Origin: Bradyrhizobium manausense
GTDB lineage: Bacteria > Pseudomonadota > Alphaproteobacteria > Rhizobiales > Xanthobacteraceae
Direction of reading: 5' to 3'
NCBI RefSeq assembly: GCF_018130615.1
Contig: NZ_JAFCKB010000003.1
Location: 248,001-312,000 of the forward strand
DNA: 64,000 bases
Under the pieces are notes generated by a model. The model saw only the letters and a program-made list of their open reading frames with translations. It ran no database searches and had not been told where the DNA came from. Positions 26,146-34,596 of the stretch are shown piece by piece (within the stretch, counting starts at the first letter, position 1; each line of letters begins with the position of its first letter). The translations under genes were made by a program, and so were the position numbers.

Positions 26146-26955
26146 GTGGCTGAGCTGAAGCTGCAAGGCGCGGTGTCCAAGATGCTGAATGCTGCCTGGG
26201 TGCGGCCGTTTCTGTTCCTGGTCTTCATCGTCGTGGCCTGGGATCTCGCGATCCGGCTGTTCAAGATTCCCGCCTATCAGATCCCGTCGCCGGCCGATGT
26301 CGTCGCGGTTCTCCGTACCGACTGGCCGGAACTGCTGCGCCAGTGCTGGCCGACGACCTATGCCACCGTCTGCGGCTTCCTGCTGTCCGCATTGTTCGGC
26401 ATCCCCGTCGCGATGCTGATCGCGGGCTCGAAGACGGTGGAGAGCTATGTCTATCCGCTGCTGGTGTTCTCGCAGTCCGTGCCGAAGATTGCGATCGCGC
26501 CGCTGTTCGTGGTGTGGTTCGGCTTCGGCATTATTCCCAAGGTGATTTCGGCGTTCCTGCTCGGCTTCTTCCCCGTCGTGGTCTCGGCCGTGCAGGGCTT
26601 CAAGTCGGTCGATCCTGATATGGTGGATCTTGCCCGTGCCATGCAGGGCAGCCGCTTCCAGGTGTTTTGCGCGGTGAACCTGCCGCATGCGCTGCCGGCG
26701 ATTTTTTCCGGCCTGAAAGTCTCGGTGACGCTCGCCGTGGTCGGCGCCGTCGTCGGTGAATTCGTCGGCTCCAACTCCGGCATCGGCTACGTGATGCAGC
26801 GCTCGATCGGCACGTTCGACCTGCCGACCATGTTCGCGGCCCTTGTCATTCTCGCGCTGCTCGGCGTGATCCTGTTCTGGATCGTCGACCGGATCGAGAA
26901 GCTGATCATTCCCTGGCATGTCAGCCAGCGCGAAGACGTGATTTTCGCCTCTTAA
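26146..26955 (+). CDS. ABC transporter permease (SsuC/TauC-type)
   Basis: 269 residues, about six membrane helices, binding-protein-dependent permease. The cytoplasmic EAA-like loop is DLARAMQGSRFQVFCAVNLPHALPAIFSGLK; the N terminus PFLFLVFIVVAWDLAIRLFKIP leads into IPSPADVVAVL, typical of the nitrate/sulfonate/taurine permease family. Start read as GTG 26146 after GGGAGTGAGGC. First gene of a permease, binding protein, ATPase operon. Substrate not assignable. Confidence 0.9.
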   Translation: MAELKLQGAVSKMLNAAWVRPFLFLVFIVVAWDLAIRLFKIPAYQIPSPADVVAVLRTDWPELLRQCWPTTYATVCGFLLSALFGIPVAMLIAGSKTVESYVYPLLVFSQSVPKIAIAPLFVVWFGFGIIPKVISAFLLGFFPVVVSAVQGFKSVDPDMVDLARAMQGSRFQVFCAVNLPHALPAIFSGLKVSVTLAVVGAVVGEFVGSNSGIGYVMQRSIGTFDLPTMFAALVILALLGVILFWIVDRIEKLIIPWHVSQREDVIFAS

Positions 26956-27006
26956 CTTAAGCAACGGCCACCAACGGCCGAAACAGAACGACAAGGGAGA
27001 GTGACG

Positions 27007-27999
27007 ATGAAGCGGTGGATTGGGGCTGCGTCTGTGGCGCTGTTGGCGTTCGCGGTTTCGCCGGCGCAGGCGGCCGACAAGGTCGTGCTGATGCTGAACT
27101 GGTACGTCTATGGCGAGCACGCGCCGTTCTATTACGGCAAGGCCAAGGGCATTTATGCCGCCGAAGGTATCGACCTCGAGATCCAGGAAGGCCGCGGCTC
27201 GGCTGCGACCACGCAGGCCGTCGCCGCCAAGACCGCCGATTTCGGCTATGTCGACGTGCCCACCATGATGCGCGCCGCGATCAAGGGCGCGCCTGTCATC
27301 GCGACCGGCGTGCTGCTCCAGACCTCGCCGATGTCCGCCATGGGCTTTGCCGACAAGAACATCCGGAAGCCCGAGGACATCAAGGGCAAGACGGTGGCGA
27401 TCACGCCGGCCGACTCCATGACCCAGATCTGGCCGCTGTTCCTGAAGAAGACCGGCCTGAAAGAGAGCGACTTCCAGACCGTCGCCGGTGACGGCCAGAC
27501 CAAGCTCAACGCCGTCATCAACGGCCAGGCTGATCTCCTGCTCGGCTATGTCATGGACCAGTCGATGAAGATCAAGGACGCCACTGGCAAGGACGTCTAT
27601 CCGATCAAGTTCGCCGACTACGGCATCAACATGGTTTCGTCAGGCATCATCGCCAATACCGACTATGTGAAGGCCAACGCCGACCTCGTCCGCCGCTTCA
27701 TGTCGGCGACGACCAAGGCGGTCGAAGCCGCTGAGAAGGAGCCGAAGGCCGCCGCGCAGTCGATCCTCGATGCCAACCCCAAGGGCGGCAGAATCGACAC
27801 GCTGACGCAGGGCTTCGAACTGACCATTCCGCTGTACCGGACCGCCGAGACCAAGAGCAAGCGGCCGTTCCAGGTCACCGACCAGAACATGACGGACAGC
27901 GTCAACCTGATGGTCGAGTATGGCGGCCTCGACGCCAAGGCCAAGGAGAACCCGAAGGCCTTCTACACCAGCGATTACCTGCCGAAGAGTGGCACGTGA
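27007..27999 (+). CDS. ABC transporter substrate-binding protein (NMT1/ThiY/SsuA-like)
   Basis: 330 residues with a clear signal peptide (MKRWIGAASVALLAFAVSPA then QAAD). Periplasmic binding fold: VVLMLNWYVYGEHAPFYYG and AKGIYAAEGIDLEIQEGRGS resemble NMT1/ThiY-like proteins that bind pyrimidine precursors or similar small molecules; SsuA-type ligands are also possible. ATG 27007 with AAGGGAGAG upstream is preferred over GTG 27001. Sits between its permease and ATPase genes. Confidence 0.9.
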   Translation: MKRWIGAASVALLAFAVSPAQAADKVVLMLNWYVYGEHAPFYYGKAKGIYAAEGIDLEIQEGRGSAATTQAVAAKTADFGYVDVPTMMRAAIKGAPVIATGVLLQTSPMSAMGFADKNIRKPEDIKGKTVAITPADSMTQIWPLFLKKTGLKESDFQTVAGDGQTKLNAVINGQADLLLGYVMDQSMKIKDATGKDVYPIKFADYGINMVSSGIIANTDYVKANADLVRRFMSATTKAVEAAEKEPKAAAQSILDANPKGGRIDTLTQGFELTIPLYRTAETKSKRPFQVTDQNMTDSVNLMVEYGGLDAKAKENPKAFYTSDYLPKSGT

Positions 28000-28043
28000 G
28001 CGACAAATTTCCGTCGTCGGGACGACGGGCGGAGAGGGCTGCG

Positions 28044-28889
28044 ATGAACCCCGCGACCAAACCGATCGACTTGCAGCCGGCCGCACATCTGAGACTGGTG
28101 AGCGACCGGGCTGCCGGCGATACGCCGGGCATCACGCTGTCCGGCGTGTCGAAGACCTACCGGACGCGCGACGGCGATGTGCCGTCGCTGCGGCCGCTCG
28201 ACTTCCATATCAATGATGGCGAGTTCTTTGTCGTGGTTGGCCCATCCGGCTGCGGCAAGTCCACGCTGCTCAAGCTGATCTCCGGCCTGTTGCCGCCGAC
28301 CACAGGCGAGGTTCTGGTCGAGGGCGAGACGGTGACGAAGCCGCACGGCAATGTCGGCATCGTCTTCCAGAACGCGCTGCTGCTGCCATGGCGCAACATT
28401 CTCTCCAACGTGATGCTGCCGATCGACATGAAGCGGCTGCCGCGGGACGAATATCTCACCCGTGCCAAGGCGCTGCTGAAGCTGGTTGGGCTCGAAGGGT
28501 TCGAAAAGAAGCTGCCCTGGCAGCTCTCCGGCGGCATGCAGCAGCGCGCCTCGATCTGCCGCGCCCTGGTGCACGATCCCCGGATCATGCTGATGGACGA
28601 GCCGTTCGGCGCGCTCGATGCGCTGACCCGCGAACGCATGAATGTCGAATTGATGCGGATCCAGCGCGAGACGAAGAAGACGGTGCTGCTGATCACGCAT
28701 TCGATTCCGGAGGCCGTGTTCCTCGCCGACCGCGTGCTGGTTATGACCGAGCGGCCCGGCGCGATCGCCGCGATCTACGATGTGCCGTTGCCGCGCCCGC
28801 GCTCGCTGGACGTAATGGCCGATCCGGTGTTCACGGAGCTCGTGCAACGCATCCGCAAGCATTTCTTTTCGCAGGGTTCACTGGATTAG
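28044..28889 (+). CDS. ABC transporter ATP-binding protein (SsuB/TauB-type)
   Basis: 281 residues. Walker A GPSGCGKST, Q-loop VFQNALLLPW, signature LSGGMQQRAS, Walker B IMLMDEPFGALD, H-loop LLITHSIPEA. ATG 28044 has GGAGAGGG in front; an alternative GTG 27996 would overlap the binding-protein stop as GTGA and add 16 residues. Completes the three-gene importer. It energises uptake of the unknown substrate of the upstream binding protein. A palindromic repeat follows. Confidence 0.92.
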   Translation: MNPATKPIDLQPAAHLRLVSDRAAGDTPGITLSGVSKTYRTRDGDVPSLRPLDFHINDGEFFVVVGPSGCGKSTLLKLISGLLPPTTGEVLVEGETVTKPHGNVGIVFQNALLLPWRNILSNVMLPIDMKRLPRDEYLTRAKALLKLVGLEGFEKKLPWQLSGGMQQRASICRALVHDPRIMLMDEPFGALDALTRERMNVELMRIQRETKKTVLLITHSIPEAVFLADRVLVMTERPGAIAAIYDVPLPRPRSLDVMADPVFTELVQRIRKHFFSQGSLD

Positions 28890-28934
28890 GATCGGCGCGT
28901 AATGTGCTTCGGTAGTGACCAAATGCACGGTGCG

Positions 28935-29052
28935 CTCCCTCCCCCGCATGCGGGGGAGGGCTGGGGAGAGGGTGTCTCCGCTCGCGAGAACCCCGAAGAG
29001 GAGAAAACCCTCACCCGGCACTTCGTGCCGGTCTCTCCCGCAAGCGGGAGAG
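28935..29052. repeat. Palindromic repeat downstream of ABC ATPase gene
   Basis: CCCTCCCCCGCATGCGGGGG is a near-perfect hairpin at 28937-28960; ACCCTCACCCGGCACTTCGT and CTCTCCCGCAAGCGGGAGAG at 29006-29052 provide the partner half. Related to the 17746-17876 class. It probably ends or insulates the ABC transcript from the next operon. Confidence 0.7.
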
Positions 29053-29110
29053 GCGGGTCGCCCGCGGTCCTGCCGCTCGTGTCAAATTCATCTCGCGTCG
29101 TTGTTAGACC

Positions 29111-30517
29111 ATGCCCCCGCGCCTGAAGCTGCGAGACATCGCCTTCTTCGAACGACCCGTACATTTCGCGCGGCCGTTCCGCTTTGGCGCGATCACGATC
29201 AACGCGACGCCGCAGCTGTTCGTGCGGGTCGAGATCGAGGTCGAGGGCAGGGGCGCTGCTGTCGGCGCCAGCGCCGAACTGCTGGTGCCGAAATGGTTCG
29301 ACAAGCGGCCGGAGCTGTCACCGGCGCAGACGATCGACGGACTGCGACGCTCGCTGGAGATCGCGCGCGGGCTCTATCTGGTGCAGACGGGCTTCCGGAC
29401 GGCGTTCGATCTGCATGCGTCCTGCATTGGCGCGCAGGTCGCAGCCTGTGCCGGGGAGAACATTCCGCCGCTTGCCGCGGCCTATGGTCCGGCGGAAATC
29501 GACAAGGCGATTCTCGATGCGCTGTTGCGTGGCGTCGAGACGAATTTCTTCGACGGGATGGCCGGCAACATCGCCGGCATTGATACGCGATTGTCGCCGG
29601 ACCTTAATGAGGGCGATATCGAACGATTTCTCATGCTCGGCAACCAATACCGGTCGCGACGCGTCGCGATCCGCCACACTGTCGGTCTCGACGACCAAGT
29701 CGAGGGCGATGGCGGCGTGGTCGATCCGAAGGAAAATTCTGGCGCGCGCTATTTCAAGCTGAAGCTTGGTGGCGATCCCGAGGCGGATGCCGCTCGGTTG
29801 ATCCGTATTGGACGTCAGCTGGCGCCGCTGCCTTTTGACTACAACGTGACGCTGGACGGCAACGAGCAATATGCGGATTTGACGGCGCTTGAGTCGCTGG
29901 TCAGTCGGCTGGAGCGCGACAGCGCCCTGGAGCCCATCTTTCGCAAGCTGCTCTATATCGAGCAGCCGATGCCGCGCGATGTCACGCGTCAATCGCCGCT
30001 CAGTGAAGCCTTGCGTTGGCGCGATTTCATTATCGACGAAGCGGACGATTCCTATGACGCCTGGCCGACCGCCTACAAACTCGGTTACCGCGGCGTCTCG
30101 TCGAAGTCCTGCAAAGGCATCTACAAGTCGATCGTCAACTTCACCCGCATTGCCAAGCTGAACGACGAGGGCGCGGAGTGTTCCGTCACGGGTGAAGATC
30201 TGACCTGTCAGACCGGGCTCGCTCTTCAACAGGATCTGGCGCTCGGTGCGCTGCTTTGCCTCGAACACGCCGAGCGCAACGGCCACCACTATGTCGACGG
30301 CTTTTGCGATACGCCCGCAGCAGAAGCTTCGGCCTTCGCCGCTGCGCATCCTGATCTCTACGCCGATGCCGGGCAGGGCATCCGGCTCTCCATTCACAAC
30401 GGCGATCTGCTGACGGGATCGCTCAACACAGTGGGCTTCGCGACGTCGGTCCATCCGGACTGGTCGGCGCTCCGTCCGCTCGAACAGCCAAGATCACTCC
30501 GGGAGCAATTAGCATGA
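29111..30517 (+). CDS. Enolase-superfamily (mandelate racemase-like) protein
   Basis: 468 residues, longer than typical family members (about 370-400). Barrel segments: YFKLKLGGDPEADAAR (general-base Lys KxK pattern), NVTLDGNEQYAD (metal Asp), LLYIEQPMPR (metal Glu) and FIIDEADDSYDAW (metal Asp/Glu), then GYRGVSSKSCKGIYKS with a Lys on the other barrel face. These suggest abstraction of a proton alpha to a carboxylate, as in sugar-acid dehydratases or racemases. ATG 29111 (MPPRLKLRDI). Its stop overlaps the next gene by four bases (ATGA), so it heads a four-gene operon. Confidence 0.83.
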   Translation: MPPRLKLRDIAFFERPVHFARPFRFGAITINATPQLFVRVEIEVEGRGAAVGASAELLVPKWFDKRPELSPAQTIDGLRRSLEIARGLYLVQTGFRTAFDLHASCIGAQVAACAGENIPPLAAAYGPAEIDKAILDALLRGVETNFFDGMAGNIAGIDTRLSPDLNEGDIERFLMLGNQYRSRRVAIRHTVGLDDQVEGDGGVVDPKENSGARYFKLKLGGDPEADAARLIRIGRQLAPLPFDYNVTLDGNEQYADLTALESLVSRLERDSALEPIFRKLLYIEQPMPRDVTRQSPLSEALRWRDFIIDEADDSYDAWPTAYKLGYRGVSSKSCKGIYKSIVNFTRIAKLNDEGAECSVTGEDLTCQTGLALQQDLALGALLCLEHAERNGHHYVDGFCDTPAAEASAFAAAHPDLYADAGQGIRLSIHNGDLLTGSLNTVGFATSVHPDWSALRPLEQPRSLREQLA

Positions 30518-31665
30518 CCACCCAACGCCTCGGCCTCATCATGAACGGCGTCACCGGCCGCATGGGGCTCAATCAGCATCTGATCCGTTCCATCGTCGCG
30601 ATCCGCGACCAGGGCGGTGTCCGCCTGAAGAACGGTGATCGGATCATGCCCGATCCGATCCTGGTCGGCCGCAGTGCCGACAAGATCGAGGCGCTCGCCA
30701 AGCGCTACAACATCGCGCGCTGGACCACTGATCTCGACGCGGCACTCGCCGACACGAACGACACCATGTTCTTCGACGCTGCGACCACGCAGGCGCGCCC
30801 CGGCCTTCTGACCCAGGCCATCAACGCCGGCAAGCACGTCTATTGCGAGAAGCCGATCGCGACGAATTTCGAGGAGGCGCTCGAAGTCGTCAAGCTCGCC
30901 AATTCCAAAGGCGTCAAGCACGGCACGGTGCAGGACAAGCTGTTCCTGCCCGGCCTGAAGAAGATCGCCTTCCTGCGCGATAGCGGATTCTTTGGCCGGA
31001 TTCTCTCGGTGCGCGGCGAGTTCGGCTATTGGGTGTTCGAGGGCGGCTGGCAGGAGGCGCAGCGTCCGTCCTGGAACTATCGCGACGAGGACGGCGGCGG
31101 CATCATCCTGGACATGGTCTGCCACTGGCGCTACGTGCTCGACAATCTCTTCGGCGACGTTCAGAGCGTGGTCTGCATCGGCAACACCGATATCCCTGAG
31201 CGGTTTGACGAGCAGGGCAAGAAGTACAAGGCGACTGCTGATGATTCCGCCTACGCGACCTTCCAGCTCGAGGGCGGGGTCATTGCCCACATCAACATGT
31301 CCTGGGTCACGCGCGTCTATCGCGACGATCTCGTCACCTTCCAGGTTGACGGCACCCACGGCTCGGCGGTCGCGGGCCTCACCGACTGCGTGATCCAGGC
31401 GCGGCAGGCGACGCCACGGCCGGTCTGGAATCCCGACGAGAAGCGGCTGCATGATTTCTACGGCGACTGGCAGAAGCTGCCCGACAACGTCACCTATGAC
31501 AACGGCTTCAAGGAGCAGTGGGAGATGTTCATTCGCCACGTCTACGAGGATGCGCCCTACAAATTCACGCTGCTCGAAGGCGCCAAGGGCGTGCAGCTCG
31601 CCGAATGCGCGCTGAAGAGCTGGAAGGAGCGGCGCTGGATCGACGTCGCCCCGATCAAGGCGTGA
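30514..31665 (+). CDS. Gfo/Idh/MocA-family oxidoreductase
   Basis: 383 residues, NAD(P)-dependent sugar or inositol-type dehydrogenase. N-terminal Rossmann region LGLIMNGVTGRMGLNQHLI, the family motif GKHVYCEKPIATNFEEAL containing the catalytic EKP Lys, and a C-terminal alpha/beta domain. Its N terminus carries an insertion (GVRLKNGDRIMPDPILVGRS) compared with short members. Starts inside the stop of the enolase-superfamily gene (ATGA). Likely oxidises a polyol or keto-sugar intermediate in the operon's pathway. Confidence 0.88.
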   Translation: MTTQRLGLIMNGVTGRMGLNQHLIRSIVAIRDQGGVRLKNGDRIMPDPILVGRSADKIEALAKRYNIARWTTDLDAALADTNDTMFFDAATTQARPGLLTQAINAGKHVYCEKPIATNFEEALEVVKLANSKGVKHGTVQDKLFLPGLKKIAFLRDSGFFGRILSVRGEFGYWVFEGGWQEAQRPSWNYRDEDGGGIILDMVCHWRYVLDNLFGDVQSVVCIGNTDIPERFDEQGKKYKATADDSAYATFQLEGGVIAHINMSWVTRVYRDDLVTFQVDGTHGSAVAGLTDCVIQARQATPRPVWNPDEKRLHDFYGDWQKLPDNVTYDNGFKEQWEMFIRHVYEDAPYKFTLLEGAKGVQLAECALKSWKERRWIDVAPIKA

Positions 31666-31675
31666 GGAGGGACAT

Positions 31676-32866
31676 ATGAACAAGCCCGTCCAGCCAATGT
31701 CGTCATTGTCGCTGAAGCTGCCGAAGGTCGATCGCTCGATCGAGACCTACCGGCTCGCGGCATCGCGTACCTTCCCTGCAAAGCTCGAAGGCCCCTTGAA
31801 CCGCATCGCCTTCTCGGCCGTGCACACCGTCGCCGATCCCTTCGCCGACAACGATCCCTGGCTCTCGGTCGCCGTCGACTGGGACAAGACCATCGCCTTC
31901 CGCGAGCACGTCTGGGACCTTGGCCTCGGCGTTGCGGAGGCCATGGACACCGCGCAGCGCGGCATGGGGCTGGATTGGCCGACCTCGCTGGAGCTGATTG
32001 CGCGTTCTGTGTCTGCCGCCAAGCGGCGCAATGCGCTGGTGTTCTCCGGCGCGGGCACCGACCATCTCGCGGTCAAGGATGCCAGGAGCCTCGACGACGT
32101 GATCCGTGCCTATGAGGAGCAGGTCTCGGCGGTCGAGAAGGTCGGCGGCCGCATCATCCTGATGGCATCGCGCGCGCTCGCAAGACTCGGCCGCAACGCG
32201 GAGGATTATGCCAAGGTCTATGATCGCGTGCTGTCGCAGGTCCGCGAGCCCGTGATCATCCATTGGCTCGGCGACATGTTCGATCCCGCGCTGACCGGCT
32301 ATTGGGGCACAAAAGATCTCGACAAGGCGACGGACACGGCGGTCGCGATCATCAACGGCAATGCCGCCAAGGTCGACGGCGTCAAGGTCTCGCTGCTCGA
32401 TAAGCAGCGTGAGATCGACATGCGCCGTCGTCTCGACAAGCGCATCAAGATGTATACCGGCGACGATTTCAATTACGCCGAATTGATCGCAGGCGACAGC
32501 CAAGGCTTTTCGCACGCGCTGCTCGGCATTTTCGATGCGATCGCGCCGGCGGCGTCCTACGCGCTGTCGCGGCTGGCGACCGGCGATGAGGCCGGTTTCC
32601 ACGACGTGCTGGGGCCGACTGTGCCGCTGTCGCGCCACATCTTCAAGGCGCCGACGCGGTTCTACAAGACTGGTGTCGTCTTCATGGCCTATCTCAATGG
32701 TCACCAGGATCATTTCACCATGGTCGGAGGACAGGAGAGCGCGCGCTCGATGCTGCATCTGGCCGAACTGTTCAGGCTTGCCGATCAGGCCGGGCTTCTT
32801 GCCAATCCTGAACTGGCGACGCGGCGGATGAAGACCGTGCTCGCCTCGCATGGACTGGACGCCTGA
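31676..32866 (+). CDS. DUF993 / dihydrodipicolinate-synthase-like protein
   Basis: 396 residues. Resembles the DUF993 family, related to class I aldolases of the DapA superfamily; GLDWPTSLELIARSVSAAKR, RIILMASRALARLG and the later KVDGVKVSLLDKQ give a TIM-barrel-like pattern, with a Lys in GVKVSLLDK as a possible Schiff-base residue (inference). ATG 31676 follows GGAGGG. Placed ten bases after the oxidoreductase and touching the isomerase gene. Probably an aldolase or lyase step of an undescribed sugar pathway. Confidence 0.78.
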   Translation: MNKPVQPMSSLSLKLPKVDRSIETYRLAASRTFPAKLEGPLNRIAFSAVHTVADPFADNDPWLSVAVDWDKTIAFREHVWDLGLGVAEAMDTAQRGMGLDWPTSLELIARSVSAAKRRNALVFSGAGTDHLAVKDARSLDDVIRAYEEQVSAVEKVGGRIILMASRALARLGRNAEDYAKVYDRVLSQVREPVIIHWLGDMFDPALTGYWGTKDLDKATDTAVAIINGNAAKVDGVKVSLLDKQREIDMRRRLDKRIKMYTGDDFNYAELIAGDSQGFSHALLGIFDAIAPAASYALSRLATGDEAGFHDVLGPTVPLSRHIFKAPTRFYKTGVVFMAYLNGHQDHFTMVGGQESARSMLHLAELFRLADQAGLLANPELATRRMKTVLASHGLDA

Positions 32867-33729
32867 TGCGCGATTTTTCGCCTGACCACCACTGGCTGTC
32901 GCTGAACACGGCGACAGTCCGCAAGCAGGGTGACCTCATCGAAATCATCGATGCCTGTGCAAGGCATGGCATCCGTGCCATCGATCCCTGGCGCGACCAG
33001 GTTGCGGCCGTCGGCCTCGATCGCGCCGCGCGCGCCGTGCGCGATGCCGGCCTTGATCTCTCAGGCTATTGCCGTGGCGGCATGTTCACCTCGGACGCAT
33101 CGCGCCGGGGCGAGGTGCGCGACGACAACCGGCGCTGCGTGGATGAGGCCAAGGCACTCGGCGCGCCCTGCGTCGTGCTGGTCGTCGGCGGCCTGCCGCA
33201 ATATTCACGGCCGGGCAGCGAGGCGTCGAAGGATATCTTGGCCGCGCGCGGGCAGGTCGAGGAAGCTCTCGCCGAGATGCTCGACTATGCGAGGCAGGCC
33301 AATTTGCCGCTGGCGATCGAGCCCCTGCATCCGGCCTATGCGGCGGATCGTGCCTGCGTCAACACCACAAAACAGGCGCTCGACATCTGCGACCGGCTCG
33401 ATGCCGGCCGCAGCGGCATGCTCGGCGTCGCGCTCGACGTCTATCACATCTGGTGGGACCCGGAGCTGATGGACCAGATCGCCCGCGCCGGCAAGGATCG
33501 CCTGCTCGCCTTCCATGTCTGTGATTGGCTGGTGCCGACCAGGGACATCCTCAACGACCGAGGCATGATGGGTGATGGCGTCATCGACATCAAATCCGCG
33601 CGTGCCGCCGTCGAGGCGCAGGGCTTCGCCGGCTATTCCGAGATCGAGATCTTCTCGAATGACTGGTGGGCCAAGCCCATGGACGAGGTGCTGCGAACCT
33701 GCATCGCGCGGCACAAGGCGGTGGTTTAG
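32866..33729 (+). CDS. Sugar phosphate isomerase/epimerase (AP endonuclease 2-like TIM barrel)
   Basis: 287 residues. Metal-ligand pattern of xylose-isomerase-like barrels: Glu in LAIEPLHPAYA, Asp/His in VALDVYHIWWDP, His in AFHVCDWLV and Glu in YSEIEIFSNDWW. Starts at ATG 32866, sharing one base with the DUF993 stop (TGATG). Last gene of the four-gene operon; expected to interconvert keto- and aldo-sugars or epimerise. Substrate unknown. Confidence 0.88.
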   Translation: MRDFSPDHHWLSLNTATVRKQGDLIEIIDACARHGIRAIDPWRDQVAAVGLDRAARAVRDAGLDLSGYCRGGMFTSDASRRGEVRDDNRRCVDEAKALGAPCVVLVVGGLPQYSRPGSEASKDILAARGQVEEALAEMLDYARQANLPLAIEPLHPAYAADRACVNTTKQALDICDRLDAGRSGMLGVALDVYHIWWDPELMDQIARAGKDRLLAFHVCDWLVPTRDILNDRGMMGDGVIDIKSARAAVEAQGFAGYSEIEIFSNDWWAKPMDEVLRTCIARHKAVV

Positions 33730-34204
33730 TTACCATAAGTGCGCCTGCCCTGCGGGCGGCCGACCGACCCCTCTAGCAGACGAAGCGGCTAGCCGGTCGG
33801 AGTACCACCAATGATGAGGTGGACGGTCATCAGTTCCCAGGCAGAATATCATCATCTCGATGCCGCAGCCTCGTCGCACTCTGTGCCGGATTGGATGTGG
33901 TGATCGGTGACATCAATGATCGGCAGGCGCGGCGGATGTACCCATGCCTGTCGATCTCGAATGGCCCCGACGAGCAATCGTCGGGGCCATTGTTGTGATC
34001 GGGGTGGCAAGGTCGGCGAGCTCTGCCGAAGGACGAGGCGAGATCTATTTCGGCGATCTTTCGACGACGCGAGGAAAAGTAAGACGATTGCGCTATCAGC
34101 GAAAGGCACCGTCAAACACCGGGCTATCGCTCGTCAATTCGATCTGCGAAGCTGTGACAACACAAATGCGCTTGCAGGCAAGCAAGTGCGAAGGGAGGTC
34201 CGCA
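33730..34204. other. 475-base stretch without a convincing gene
   Basis: Overlapping plus-strand frames run through here from 33907 and 33944 but cross a 14-bp perfect hairpin and look random before about 34205. Apart from that hairpin and the ribosome binding site at 34191, nothing is recognised. Confidence 0.6.
33960..33991. terminator. 14-bp perfect hairpin with GCAA tetraloop
   Basis: AATGGCCCCGACGA (33960-33973), loop GCAA, then TCGTCGGGGCCATT (33978-33991): a perfect stem capped by a GNRA tetraloop. It could terminate the operon ending at 33729, but the tail (GTTGTGATC) is not T-rich and the distance is 230 bases, so it may instead belong to an unannotated small RNA. Confidence 0.5.
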
Positions 34205-34438
34205 GTGGAGAAAGTGCGACGCCTGCGTGCGATGAGCTCACTGTGCCGCCAACAGGCTGCATACAACAGCATGAACAAATGGAAGCTGCTCGCGGAAGCG
34301 GAATACTGGGATCATCTGGCCGAGTCTGAGCTGTCTTCTTACTTCCAGCAATGCAACGCCATTGGCGCGAATGAGGCAGAGCAGCCTCAAGAGATCGCAA
34401 ACACGAATGATGTTGGGCCGAAGACGATTTCCGCGTGA
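34205..34438 (+). CDS. Small conserved hypothetical protein
   Basis: 77 residues from GTG 34205, which has AAGGGAGG (34191-34198) six bases upstream; the frame is open back to 33944, but that part reads as non-coding. The core (EKVRRLRAMSSLCRQQAAY, WKLLAEAEYWDHLAESEL, YFQQCN) matches a family of short proteins I associate with Bradyrhizobium, often found singly. Predicted helical and cytosolic. No function known; the shortened start is the main claim here. Confidence 0.65.
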   Translation: MEKVRRLRAMSSLCRQQAAYNSMNKWKLLAEAEYWDHLAESELSSYFQQCNAIGANEAEQPQEIANTNDVGPKTISA

Positions 34439-34596
34439 AGTCAGATACAAGGCAGTCGTTTGCGTTTGCGCCACTGCACTCTCACAGAAGCCGTGGCGGT
34501 GACATGCCTCGTCGACTTTTGAGCAGAATAATTGCAATTGCGTCATCTCGCGCCGGTCGACCGCCGCGCTCATCGCGACGAGAGAACGCGACGCCC

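Noticed and set aside
33944-34204. N-terminal extension of the small conserved protein
   Set aside because: Would be translated across a perfect 14-bp hairpin, reads as random sequence, and a strong ribosome binding site precedes GTG 34205.
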